Shown: positions 53,659 to 62,526, counted from the first letter of the stretch. The stretch: 64,000 nt of DNA from an uncultured Opitutia bacterium (GCA_903839035.1 CAIMAQ010000125.1:2501-66500); one strand, 5' to 3'. Program-made: numbers and translations. Notes: generated by a model not told the origin, from the letters alone.

Positions 53659-56067
53659 TCACCGCAGCAACGCCTCCGCCTGCCGCACCAGCAGGGCGAA
53701 CTCGCTGCGGTAGCCGCCGACGTCCCCGTCCGTGCCGGCCTCCGCCCACGTGCGCACGTCCGCCAGGGTGCCGCTGCCCTTGTGCGGCGAATCCCGCAGG
53801 ATCATCCCGAACTCCGCCACCGCCGCCGCGAACTTGAAGTCCGCACTCGCGGCCGCAAACCGCGCCCCGCCGTCCGTCAGCGGGAACTCCAGCTTCCGGC
53901 TGACTGCTCCCGCCGGCTCCTTGTAGCGCACCTTGAGGGTGAGCAGCTCACGCGAGTTTCGAGTTTCGAGTTTCGAGTTTCGATTCTCAGCGACCCGATC
54001 CTGGCCGGCACTGACGGCGGTATACTTCAGCGGATCCACCGCCGGCGCACCCATCACCCCTGACCCCTCGCCCATCGCCTGCGGCATCGCCGCCGGCACG
54101 ATCTCGTACAGCGCCGTCACCGTGTGTCCCGCGCCGATCTCGCCCGCGTCCACCGCGTCGTTGTTAAAATCCTCCTTCTTCAGCAGCCGGTCCTCGTAGC
54201 CGATCAGCCGGTAGCTCGCCACCTGCGCGGGATTGAACTCCACCTGCAGCTTCACGTCCTTCGCAATCGTCAGCAGCGTCCCGTTCACCTGCTCCACCAG
54301 CAGCTTTTCCGCCTCGCGGCGCGTGTCGATGTACCCGTAGTTGCCGTTCCCCTTGTCGGCCAGCTTCTCAAGCGTGGCGTCCTTGTAGTTGCCCATGCCG
54401 AAGCCGAGCACCGTCAGGAACACCCCGGACTTCGCCTTCTCCTCGATCAGGCGCGCCAGCTCGCCTTCGCTCGTCACGCCGACATTGAAATCCCCATCCG
54501 TGCACAAAATCACGCGGTTGAGTCCGCCCGTCACAAAGTTCGCCTTCGCGATGTCGTAGGCCAGCTGGATGCCCATCGCGCCATTGGTCGAGCCGCCCGG
54601 CGCCAGCGCGTCGAGCGCCTCCAGGATCTCGCGGGACTTCGCCACCGGCGTGGACGGCAGCGCCAGTCCGCTCGCCCCCGCATACACCACGATCGCCACG
54701 CGGTCGTCCGCGCGCAGCTTGCCGATCAGCAGGCGCATCGATTCCTTCACCAGCGGGAGCTTGTTGGCTTCGTCCATCGAGCCCGACACATCCAGCAGGA
54801 AGACCAGGTTCGCCGCGCCGCGCGCGGCCGTGGACACCTCGCGGCCCTTGAGCCCGATGCGCACCAACCGGTGCCCCGGCGCCCAGGGTGCGTCCGCGAC
54901 CTCCATCGAGGCGGCAAACGGCGCCCGCAGCGCGTCTTTGTTGTCGTCCGTCGTCCGTGGCGGGGCGTAGTGATACGGGAAATAATTCACGAGTTCCTCG
55001 ACGCGCACCGCATCCGGCGGCGGCAGGCGGCCCTCGGACAGGAACCGCCGCAGGTTGGCATAGCTGGCCGTGTCCACGTCGACGGAGAACGTCGACAGGG
55101 GGTTCTCCGCTGCGCCCTGGAAGTCGTTGTCGTGCTGATAGGCGTAGCTCTCGGTGTTGGACTCGAGTTTCCCCATGGCCCCAGCGGGAGGCGCGGGATT
55201 CTTGAGATAAGACCTATCGGCCACCCGGCCAACGCCTCCCGCGTAAAGCACAACCTCCGTCGGTCTTTGAACGTTCGTCTCGGCGAGGAACTCGGCTGAC
55301 TTCACTTCGCTCGTAAGCGGTGTGCGCTGCACCTGATTCAGATTGCCGCCGATCGCAGCCATGGACGTCGGGCTCGGGTCGGGCCGCGACCCCGTCTTCG
55401 CTTTTTGGGTCTCCTTGTCTTTCCCGGCCATGGCCAAGCGCAGTTGGTCCGACTGCGTCTGCCTTCTGGCATCCGAGTCCGTGCTATACCCAAAACGATC
55501 GGGTGCCGGCGAACGTGCCGCGGGCAGCGCCACGACGATCCCATTTTGGGGCGCAGCAACGGGCCGGAGTGCGGGGTCATCCTGCTTCTGGTCCGCCACC
55601 GCCTGGCCCGCCACCATCGCCATCGCGTCCACGCGGCCGCGGTCCGCCTCGTTTTTCGCCGCCGACTCAGCCGTGACGGTCGGCATATTCACCATCACGT
55701 AGCTTTTTTTCTCCGCAAACTTGACCAACGGCATCGCGGGCGGCTGCTCCCGGTAGGCGACGAGCACCGCAAAGGCCGCGGCCGCCAGTCCGCCCACGAC
55801 ATAATAGATCTGTGGGAAATTCAGCAGCTTCCCTTTCTTCACATAGGGATCGGGCTTCGCCACCGCCGCCGCCGGCACCATCGGCTCCGCGCCGAGCGCG
55901 TTCTCCAGCTGTGCGGCCGTGGCCTGGATCTCCGCCACGGCGGCACGCGCCGCGGGATCGTCCCGCAGCGCGGCCTCGACCGCGGCGAGATCCTCGCCCT
56001 CCAGCTCGCCGAGGGCAAAGGCAGTCAGGCGGGGATCATCCGGTGAAATCTTGGAAATGTCTTTCAT
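53659..56067 (-). CDS. YfbK-like von Willebrand factor type A protein with anti-sigma-like N terminus
   Basis: 802 aa from the ATG at 56067. N-terminal region DPRLTAFALGELEGEDLAAV (about 10-29) resembles an anti-sigma start, then one membrane helix (about 90-108). After a linker and a DUF3520-type region comes the VWA domain with MIDAS motif FLLDVSGSMDEANK (about 425-438) and the Asp in ILCTDGDFNVG. The C-terminal domain contains two in-frame heptamer arrays. The gene starts 4 bp after its sigma factor, so it probably acts as regulator or target of that factor. Compare YfbK of E. coli. Confidence 0.85.
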   Translation of the reverse strand: MKDISKISPDDPRLTAFALGELEGEDLAAVEAALRDDPAARAAVAEIQATAAQLENALGAEPMVPAAAVAKPDPYVKKGKLLNFPQIYYVVGGLAAAAFAVLVAYREQPPAMPLVKFAEKKSYVMVNMPTVTAESAAKNEADRGRVDAMAMVAGQAVADQKQDDPALRPVAAPQNGIVVALPAARSPAPDRFGYSTDSDARRQTQSDQLRLAMAGKDKETQKAKTGSRPDPSPTSMAAIGGNLNQVQRTPLTSEVKSAEFLAETNVQRPTEVVLYAGGVGRVADRSYLKNPAPPAGAMGKLESNTESYAYQHDNDFQGAAENPLSTFSVDVDTASYANLRRFLSEGRLPPPDAVRVEELVNYFPYHYAPPRTTDDNKDALRAPFAASMEVADAPWAPGHRLVRIGLKGREVSTAARGAANLVFLLDVSGSMDEANKLPLVKESMRLLIGKLRADDRVAIVVYAGASGLALPSTPVAKSREILEALDALAPGGSTNGAMGIQLAYDIAKANFVTGGLNRVILCTDGDFNVGVTSEGELARLIEEKAKSGVFLTVLGFGMGNYKDATLEKLADKGNGNYGYIDTRREAEKLLVEQVNGTLLTIAKDVKLQVEFNPAQVASYRLIGYEDRLLKKEDFNNDAVDAGEIGAGHTVTALYEIVPAAMPQAMGEGSGVMGAPAVDPLKYTAVSAGQDRVAENRNSKLETRNSRELLTLKVRYKEPAGAVSRKLEFPLTDGGARFAAASADFKFAAAVAEFGMILRDSPHKGSGTLADVRTWAEAGTDGDVGGYRSEFALLVRQAEALLR
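53953..53987. repeat. Intragenic heptamer array (CGAGTTT)x5, last copy imperfect
   Basis: Four exact CGAGTTT and one CGATTCT. Read in frame on the minus strand as ENRNSKLETRNSR within the VWA protein's C-terminal linker. Confidence 0.9.
54048..54075. repeat. Intragenic heptamer array
   Basis: CACCCAT CACCCCT GACCCCT CGCCCAT, four degenerate period-7 units, read on the minus strand as MGEGSGVMG in the VWA protein, 60 bp from the other array. Confidence 0.75.
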
Positions 56068-56071
56068 GGGT

Positions 56072-56611
56072 CTAGGGCCGCTCGGCGGCAAATTCGTGGC
56101 GCAAACGCGTCACCGCGGTGTGGATGAGAAAACCAACGTTGGTCACGGACAGCTCGGTGATCCGCGCGATTTGCTTGTAGCTGAAACCATTCTGGAACTT
56201 CAGGCGGACGACCTCCTGCTGGTTCGGCGGCAGCCGGTCGATGAACTGCAGGACCGAGGCCTGTGTCTCCGTCGCCTCGAGGGCGCGGCCGGGCCGCGGC
56301 TCCGTCGTGCTGGCCCGCTCCAGCTCGCCTTCCTCGAACCGTCTCATGCGATTCTCCTTTCGCAGGACGTCGAGCGCGCGGTTGCGGCAGACGGTGTAGA
56401 GCCATTCCACCTCGTGCCCGGCGACCTCGGACGCCGGTTGCGCCATGAACCGGACGAACGCATCCTGCACCACGTCGCGGGCGCGGTCGGGGTCGTGCAG
56501 CAGCCGGGCCGCGTAGCGGCTGAGCGGGGCGGAGTGCTCCGCAAAGATGCGTTCCAATGATCCGGTGGGGTCATGCGTCTGGGCCCGAGAGGTCGGGTGG
56601 TCGGTGGACAT
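56072..56611 (-). CDS. Sigma-70 family RNA polymerase sigma factor (ECF type)
   Basis: 179 aa from the ATG at 56611. Region 2 LHDPDRARDVVQDAFVRFMA (about 37-56) and region 4 RLPPNQQEVVRLKFQNGFSY with KQIARITELSVTNVGFLIH (helix-turn-helix). It heads an operon with the VWA protein, whose N terminus may act as its anti-sigma partner. Regulon unknown. Confidence 0.92.
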   Translation of the reverse strand: MSTDHPTSRAQTHDPTGSLERIFAEHSAPLSRYAARLLHDPDRARDVVQDAFVRFMAQPASEVAGHEVEWLYTVCRNRALDVLRKENRMRRFEEGELERASTTEPRPGRALEATETQASVLQFIDRLPPNQQEVVRLKFQNGFSYKQIARITELSVTNVGFLIHTAVTRLRHEFAAERP

Positions 56612-57000
56612 GAGGTTCTGCGGGTTAGACGGGCACCGGACAGGTTTCTTAGAAAAATAGTTCCCCTCCTGTCCGCCGGATGCAATGTCCGCCTCCGCCC
56701 CGCCGGCCAGCGCCGTGAATTCCCGGCTTGCCAGCCGCCATGCCCCGGCATTTTCTCCGGCCGTACCCCGCCCCGCCATGATGCCCCGCGACCATTATAT
56801 TTCTCCTCTCGTCGCGAACGCGGGCCCCTCGACCCTCTGAGTCGAGTTTTCGCCCGCCGCACTCCGAGCGGGCTCCCCGGAAATCCTGTTTCCGCCAGCC
56901 CGCTCCGACCCGAGCGGGTTTTTCTACGTCCTGATTTTCCTCCTTCCGCCTCCCCTTCTGGCCCGCACTACTCGCCCTTCGCCATTCGCCGGCTTACGCC
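56612..57000. other. 389-bp divergent intergenic region
   Basis: Between the sigma factor gene (minus) and the ABC exporter operon (plus). No gene is supported. It contains the structured leader at 56820-56923 described separately; the first 200 bp are unremarkable apart from an AT-rich patch near 56650 (TTTCTTAGAAAAATAG), possibly the sigma gene's promoter. Confidence 0.5.
56820..56923 (+). promoter_or_regulatory. Candidate transcription attenuator upstream of the ABC exporter operon
   Basis: Three hairpin systems in order. (1) CTCGAC (56828-56833) / GTCGAG (56841-56846) followed by TTTT, with outer GCGGGC / GCCCGC pairing. (2) GAGCGGGCT (56866-56874) / AGCCCGCTC (56897-56905), enclosing CGGAAA / TTTCCG, which would be an antiterminator. 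(3) CCCGCTC (56899-56905) / GAGCGGG (56912-56918) plus TTTTT, a terminator. Segments 2 and 3 share 56899-56905 and cannot form together. The exporter ATG is 78 bp downstream. Confidence 0.5.
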
Positions 57001-58887
57001 ATGTTTTCCCAACTCCAAGTCATCTGGTCGCTCATGCGCGGGTTCCGCCTGCGGTATGGCTGCGCGCTCGGCTGCCTGGTGTTTGTCACCGTCCTCAACT
57101 ACGGCGTGCCACTCGTCGGCAGCGCGGCGATTGACTATGCCGTGGCCCACAAGTCCCTCGACGCCACCACGCCCAGCCTCATCGCCGGGCTGCTGCGCCT
57201 CCTGGGTGGCGCGGATTTCCTCCGCACGCACCTCTGGCTCGCCCCGCTGGCGATGGTCCTCCTCGCCGCGGCCGCCGGGTTCTTCAGCTACCTCAAGGGC
57301 TGGCAGGCCTCGCTCGCCAGCGACGGCATCGCCCGCCGGCTCAAGGACGACCTCTACGACCACCTCAACCACCTCCCCGCCCGGTATCATGACAAGGCGG
57401 ACACCGGCGACCTCGTGCAGCGCTGCACCAGCGACGTCGAGACTGTCCGCCAGTTTCTCGCCGCCCAGGTGATGGAAATCGGCAACGCCCTCCTGCTCGC
57501 CGCCACCGCCCTGCCCCTGCTGCTCTCACTAAGCGTGCCGATGACCCTCGTGTCGTTTGCCCTCGTCGGCCCGCTCACGATCTACGCCTACATCTATTTC
57601 CGCCAGGTGCAGCACGTCTTCAAGGAGGTCGCCGAGGCTGAGGGCGCGCTCACCGCCGTCATCCAGGAAAACCTCACCGGCATCCGCGTGGTCCGCGCGT
57701 TCGCGCGGCAGGAGTTCGAGCGCGACAAGTTCGCCACGCCCAACGCCCGTTACCGCGACCGCAGCCTTCATCTCATGCGGCTCATGGCGTGGTATTGGTC
57801 CATCAGTGACGTCGTGGCCCTGGGCCAGCTCGGCATCACCCTGATCGTCGGCGCGCAGTGGATCACCGAGGGCAAGCTCACCGTGGGCATGCTCTTCGCC
57901 TTCCTCTCGTACCTCGGCATCATGCTCTGGCCGGTCCGCCAGATGGGCCGCATCCTCACCGATCTCGGCAAAACCTCCGTCGCCCTCACCCGCATCCGGG
58001 AAATCCTCTCCGTCGCCCGGGAATCGGTGGCCGCACCGATTCCCGCCGTGAGCAAGGCTGAAGGCCGCGCCGAACGGGCAGACCCAGCTCAACCTCTGCC
58101 GCCCCTCACCGGCCGCCTCGCCGTGCGCGACCTGCACTTTCACCACGCCGGGCCAGAATCGGCGGAGGCCAGCCGCGGCGCCCTCAACGGGCTCAGCTTC
58201 GACGTCCAGCCCGGCGAAACCCTCGCCATCCTCGGCCCCTCCGGCGCCGGCAAGAGCACCCTCATGCACCTGCTGCTGCGGCTCTACGATTACACGTCGG
58301 GCTCCATCCAGTTCGACGGCCGCGAACTCTCCTCGCTGCCGCGCGCGTGGGTGCGCGCGCAGATCGGCGTGGTCATGCAGGAACCGTTCCTTTTCTCCAA
58401 GACCCTCCGCGACAACCTCCGGCTCGGGCGCGGTGACGCCCCCGACCACGAGATCGAGGCCGCCGCGCGCGCCGCGGTGATCCATGACACCATCCTCGGT
58501 TTCGCCGAGGGCTACGCCACGCTCATCGGCGAGCGCGGCATCACCCTCTCCGGCGGGCAGCGCCAGCGCGTCGCCATCGCCCGCGCCGTTCTCAAGCGCC
58601 CTCCCCTCCTCATCCTCGACGACGCCATGAGCGCGATCGACGCCGAGACCGAGTCCGTGATCCTGCAGGCCCTGCGGGAGCGCCGCGGCCGCGCCACCAC
58701 GCTCGTCATCGCGCATCGCCTCTCGACCCTCGCCCACGCCGATCGCGTCATCGTGCTCGACCACGGCCGCATCATCCAGACCGGCACCCACGCCCAGCTG
58801 TCCTCGCAGGAAGGGCTCTACCGCCGGCTCTGGCAGATCCAGACCAGCGTGGAGTCGGACTTCAAAAACGAACTCAAACCCGCCTGA
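57001..58887 (+). CDS. Heterodimeric ABC exporter, subunit with degenerate ATP site
   Basis: 628 aa: six-helix transmembrane domain (about 15-310) and ATPase domain. Walker A GPSGAGKSTLMHLL (about 413), signature [15 protein letters not shown] (about 516) and Walker B LLILDDAMSAID, where the catalytic Glu is replaced by Asp. This matches the degenerate-site subunit of heterodimeric exporters such as TM287 or BmrC. The linker (about 340-370) is Ala/Pro-rich. The partner gene begins 2 bp after the stop. Exported substrate unknown: lipid, drug or peptide. Confidence 0.93.
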   Translation: MFSQLQVIWSLMRGFRLRYGCALGCLVFVTVLNYGVPLVGSAAIDYAVAHKSLDATTPSLIAGLLRLLGGADFLRTHLWLAPLAMVLLAAAAGFFSYLKGWQASLASDGIARRLKDDLYDHLNHLPARYHDKADTGDLVQRCTSDVETVRQFLAAQVMEIGNALLLAATALPLLLSLSVPMTLVSFALVGPLTIYAYIYFRQVQHVFKEVAEAEGALTAVIQENLTGIRVVRAFARQEFERDKFATPNARYRDRSLHLMRLMAWYWSISDVVALGQLGITLIVGAQWITEGKLTVGMLFAFLSYLGIMLWPVRQMGRILTDLGKTSVALTRIREILSVARESVAAPIPAVSKAEGRAERADPAQPLPPLTGRLAVRDLHFHHAGPESAEASRGALNGLSFDVQPGETLAILGPSGAGKSTLMHLLLRLYDYTSGSIQFDGRELSSLPRAWVRAQIGVVMQEPFLFSKTLRDNLRLGRGDAPDHEIEAAARAAVIHDTILGFAEGYATLIGERGITLSGGQRQRVAIARAVLKRPPLLILDDAMSAIDAETESVILQALRERRGRATTLVIAHRLSTLAHADRVIVLDHGRIIQTGTHAQLSSQEGLYRRLWQIQTSVESDFKNELKPA

Positions 58888-58889
58888 CC

Positions 58890-60791
58890 ATGTCCGCCCA
58901 ATTTCACCAGGAGGACGAATTCTCGGCCCGGCTCGACACCGGCCTGTGGTGGAAGATTTTCCGCCGCTCCCTCCGCTACAAGCGCCAGCTCTACCCGCTC
59001 TTCGCCTCCGCAGTCGTCCTCGCCGTCTGCGACGCCCTCTTTGTCCAGATCACGCGCTGGGTAATCGATGGGGTGGTCCGCGACGGCGCCGCCGCCCCGT
59101 TCGGCCGGTACGTGGCTGTCTACCTGGCCATCACCGTGGTCTTCAGCGGCTGCGTCTGGAGTTTCATCAACCTCGCCGGCAGCCTCTGCAACCACCTCGC
59201 CCACGACATCCGCACCGAGAGCTTCGACAAGCTGCAGGCGCTGGAATTCGCCTTCTTCGACACCCGCCCCGTCGGCTGGCTCATCTCGCGCCTCACCAGC
59301 GACTGCGACCGGCTCGCACGCGTCATCGGCTGGGGTCTCCTCGATATCACCTGGGGCATCACCTACGTGGTCATGATCGCGGCCAGTCTGCTCTACATGA
59401 ACTGGCGCCTCGGCCTCATCGTCATCGGCGTGGTCCCGCCGCTCGCCCTCATTTCGCGGATTTTCCAGAAAAAGATGCTCCTGAGTTCGCGGGAAATCCG
59501 GAAGTACAACTCCCAGATTACCGCCGGCTATAACGAGTCCATCCAGGGCGTCCGCACCACTAAGACCCTCGTGCGCGAGGCGGACAACCTGAAGGAGTTC
59601 CAGTCGCTCTCCGTGGCGATGTTCGACGCGTCCGTGCTCAACGCCCGGCAGACGTCCAGCTATTATCCCATTGTCACGACCCTCGGCAGCCTTGCCGCCG
59701 GCCTCGCCCTCTGGCGCGGAGGCTACCTCACGGCCGGTGGGGCCATGAGCCTCGGCACGCTCGTGGCCTTCGTGAATTTCGCCGGCCAGTTCTTCAACCC
59801 CATCAACCAGCTCGCCCAGCGCCTCACCGAAATGCAGGGCGCGCAGGCCGCGGGCGAACGGGTCCTGGGCCTGCTCGAGACCGTCCCCGCCATCAAGGAC
59901 TCGCCCGCCGTCACCGCGAAAATCGCCGCCCACGCCACCTCCGTCCCGTCCCCATCGCCAATCGCCCATCACCCATCGCCCGCGGCTCTCGCCGCCGACG
60001 GCGGCCCGGCGCGCATCGATTCCATCGAGTTCCGCAACGTGACCTTCCGTTACGAAAACGGCCCGGTCGTGCTGCATGACTTCAACCTCACCGTGCGCGC
60101 CGGCGAGACCATCGCCCTCGTCGGTCCGTCCGGCGGCGGCAAGAGCACCATCGTCTCGCTCGTCTGCCGGTTCTACGAGCCGGTTTCCGGCTCGATCCTC
60201 ATCAACGGCATCGACTACCGCGAGCGCTCGCTCGCCTGGCTGCAATCGCAGCTCGGCATCGTCCTGCAGACCCCGCACCTCTTCAAGGGCAACGTCCGCG
60301 AGAACATCCGCTACGGCCGGCTCACCGCCACCGACGCCGAGGTCGAGGCCGCCGCGAAGCTCGTCAACGCGCACGAGTTCATCACGCAAATGGAGAACGG
60401 CTACGACTCGTCCGTCGGCGAGGGCGGCAACCGCCTCTCCACCGGCCAGCGCCAGCTGCTGTCGTTCGCCCGCGCCCTGCTGGCCAACCCGCAGATCTTC
60501 GTCATGGACGAGGCCACGTCGTCCATCGACACCGAGACCGAGCAGCTCATCCAGCGCGGCCTCGAGACGATCTTCTCCGGCCGCATCAGCTTCGTCATCG
60601 CCCACCGGCTCAGCACCATCCGCCGCGCCGACCGCATCCTCGTGATCACCGGCGGCCGCATCGAGGAGTTCGGCACGCACGCCGAACTGCTCCGGCGCCG
60701 CGGGCACTACTACGAACTCTACACCAGCCAGTTCCGCCGCGAGCGCGAGGAAGCCGTGCTGGAGGGCTCGGGGGCGGATGGAAAGGCCTAG
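58890..60791 (+). CDS. Heterodimeric ABC exporter, catalytically competent subunit
   Basis: 633 aa with a six-helix membrane domain and an ATPase domain. Walker A GPSGGGKSTIVSLV (about 411), signature LSTGQRQLLSFARAL (about 515) and Walker B IFVMDEATSSIDTETE with the catalytic Glu. The signature is LSTGQ rather than LSGGQ, and in the heterodimer it would face the Asp-type site of the partner, so both changes fall in the same non-canonical site. A heptamer array encodes the linker between domains (about 352-366). Followed by OppA-like genes. Confidence 0.93.
   Translation: MSAQFHQEDEFSARLDTGLWWKIFRRSLRYKRQLYPLFASAVVLAVCDALFVQITRWVIDGVVRDGAAAPFGRYVAVYLAITVVFSGCVWSFINLAGSLCNHLAHDIRTESFDKLQALEFAFFDTRPVGWLISRLTSDCDRLARVIGWGLLDITWGITYVVMIAASLLYMNWRLGLIVIGVVPPLALISRIFQKKMLLSSREIRKYNSQITAGYNESIQGVRTTKTLVREADNLKEFQSLSVAMFDASVLNARQTSSYYPIVTTLGSLAAGLALWRGGYLTAGGAMSLGTLVAFVNFAGQFFNPINQLAQRLTEMQGAQAAGERVLGLLETVPAIKDSPAVTAKIAAHATSVPSPSPIAHHPSPAALAADGGPARIDSIEFRNVTFRYENGPVVLHDFNLTVRAGETIALVGPSGGGKSTIVSLVCRFYEPVSGSILINGIDYRERSLAWLQSQLGIVLQTPHLFKGNVRENIRYGRLTATDAEVEAAAKLVNAHEFITQMENGYDSSVGEGGNRLSTGQRQLLSFARALLANPQIFVMDEATSSIDTETEQLIQRGLETIFSGRISFVIAHRLSTIRRADRILVITGGRIEEFGTHAELLRRRGHYYELYTSQFRREREEAVLEGSGADGKA
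59950..59984. repeat. Intragenic heptamer array
   Basis: CCCCATC GCCAATC GCCCATC ACCCATC GCCCGCG, five period-7 units. Read in frame as PSPSPIAHHPSPA between the membrane and ATPase domains of the exporter. Confidence 0.8.
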
Positions 60792-60847
60792 TTAACCGCG
60801 CAGAGCCCGTCTTGGCACGGGGCATGATGCGTGCTTTCATCCCGCTG

Positions 60848-62458
60848 ATGCGTCGCCTGTCTTTTCTTGCCCTGCTCGCCACCGCCCTGTTTGCCACCGG
60901 CTGCGCCAAGCGCGAGACCCCGGCCGAGGAGGGCCTCCGCACCCACACGCTGCTCATCGGCAACCAGAACGAGCCCGGCACGCTCGACCCGCAGATCTAT
61001 GACGCCGCCACCGACTACAATGTCATCGGCGCGCTCTTCGAAGGCCTCACCAGCTACGATGAGAAAACCGCCACCGCTGTACCGGGCGTGGCGGAACGCT
61101 GGGAGATTTCCGCGGACGGTCTCGTCTACACCTTCCACCTACGCGCCAACGCCCGCTGGTCCAACGGCGACCGCGTGACCGCGCGCGACTTTGCCTGGTC
61201 CTTTCAGCGCTTCATCACTCCGGCCCTGGGCAACTCGTACGCCTACTATTTTTACCCGGTCCGGGGGGCGGAGGCGTTTGCGACCGGTAAGACCAAGGAT
61301 TTCTCCACGGTGGGCGTCGCGGTGATCGATGACCTCACTCTGCGCGTCACCCTGGATCGTCCCACCGCCTATTTCCTCGGCATCCTCGCCACGTCCGCCC
61401 TCCCCGTGCACCGCGCCTCGGTCGAGGCGGCCGGCCGCTTCGACGACCGCAACTCCCCGTGGGCCAAGCCGGGCAAGCTCATTGGCAACGGCGCCTTCAC
61501 CCTGGTCGAGTGGCAGCCGAGCGCCCGCATTGTCGTCACCAAAAATCCGTATTATTGGAACGCCGCGCAAAACCACCTCGAGCGGGTGATGTTCTATCCC
61601 ATCGAAAAGGCGGACGCCGAGGAACTGGCCTTCCGGGCCGGGCAGCTGCACGTCACGTACAGCGTGCCGCCGTCCAAGCTCGCCACCTACCGCTCCACCG
61701 CGCCGGAGAAGCTCCGCATCGACCCCCTGCTGCAGCTTTACTTCGTCAACTTCAACGCGACCAAGACCCCCCTCGACAATCCCAAGGTGCGCCGAGCTCT
61801 CACCCTCGCGCTCGACCGGGCGGCCATCTCGGCGAGCGTGTTCAACGGCGCCCGCCTGCCCGCCCATTCCCTCGTCCCGCCGAACTGCGGCGGCTACACC
61901 GGGCCCGCCGGCCAGACCGAGGACTATGCCGCCGCGCGCGCCCTCCTGGCCGAGGCGGGTTATCCGGGCGGACACGGCCTGCCGTCGCTGCCGATGCAGG
62001 TGCTGAACGACGACAAGGTGCCGCGGGTCGCCGAGGTGATTCAGGCGCTCTGGCGCCGCGAGCTCGGCGTGCAGATCACCCTCGAGCCCTACGACCAGAA
62101 AACGTGGATACAAAACCGGCAGAACCTGACCCATGTTCTCTCCGTGCAGGGCTGGACCGCCGATTTTCCTGACCCGATCGGCTTTCTCGACATGTTTCAC
62201 ACCGGGAACGGCAGCAATGTCTTCGGCTGGAGCAACCACGACTACGATGCCCTGCTCGATCAGGCGGCGAGAACCGCCGACCGCGGCGAACGTTTCGCCC
62301 TGTTGCGCAAGGCCGAGGCCCTGATGCTCGATGACGCCGCCGTTGCGCCCCTCGCCTTCGGCGCCCGCACCTACCTGATCCACCCCGCGGTGAAAAACTG
62401 GGAATCCGCCCCACTCGGCATCCACCGCTACCAGCTGATCGAGTTGAAGGCGCCGTAA
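60848..62458 (+). CDS. Oligopeptide-type ABC transporter substrate-binding lipoprotein (OppA-like)
   Basis: 536 aa from the ATG at 60848; ATGs at 60824 and 60827 are alternatives. Lipoprotein signal MRRLSFLALLATALFATGC with Cys near residue 19. SBP_bac_5 fold: HTLLIGNQNEPGTLDPQIYD, VAERWEISADGLVYTFHLR, VRRALTLALDRAAISASV (about 317-334) and WTADFPDPIGFLDMFHTG. Typical of OppA/MppA, binding peptides. The permease and ATPase genes of an Opp system are not seen in the window. A similar gene follows directly, so a duplication is likely. Confidence 0.9.
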   Translation: MRRLSFLALLATALFATGCAKRETPAEEGLRTHTLLIGNQNEPGTLDPQIYDAATDYNVIGALFEGLTSYDEKTATAVPGVAERWEISADGLVYTFHLRANARWSNGDRVTARDFAWSFQRFITPALGNSYAYYFYPVRGAEAFATGKTKDFSTVGVAVIDDLTLRVTLDRPTAYFLGILATSALPVHRASVEAAGRFDDRNSPWAKPGKLIGNGAFTLVEWQPSARIVVTKNPYYWNAAQNHLERVMFYPIEKADAEELAFRAGQLHVTYSVPPSKLATYRSTAPEKLRIDPLLQLYFVNFNATKTPLDNPKVRRALTLALDRAAISASVFNGARLPAHSLVPPNCGGYTGPAGQTEDYAAARALLAEAGYPGGHGLPSLPMQVLNDDKVPRVAEVIQALWRRELGVQITLEPYDQKTWIQNRQNLTHVLSVQGWTADFPDPIGFLDMFHTGNGSNVFGWSNHDYDALLDQAARTADRGERFALLRKAEALMLDDAAVAPLAFGARTYLIHPAVKNWESAPLGIHRYQLIELKAP

Positions 62459-62526
62459 GTCCGTTGTCGGGCGGAGTCGTCGAACCCCGCCTTGGCATGA
62501 GGCGCTCCGCCTGCTTTGGTCGGGCG

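Noticed and set aside
58818-60707. 629-codon open frame on the minus strand
   Set aside because: Antisense to the second ABC exporter gene, whose Walker and signature motifs are complete.
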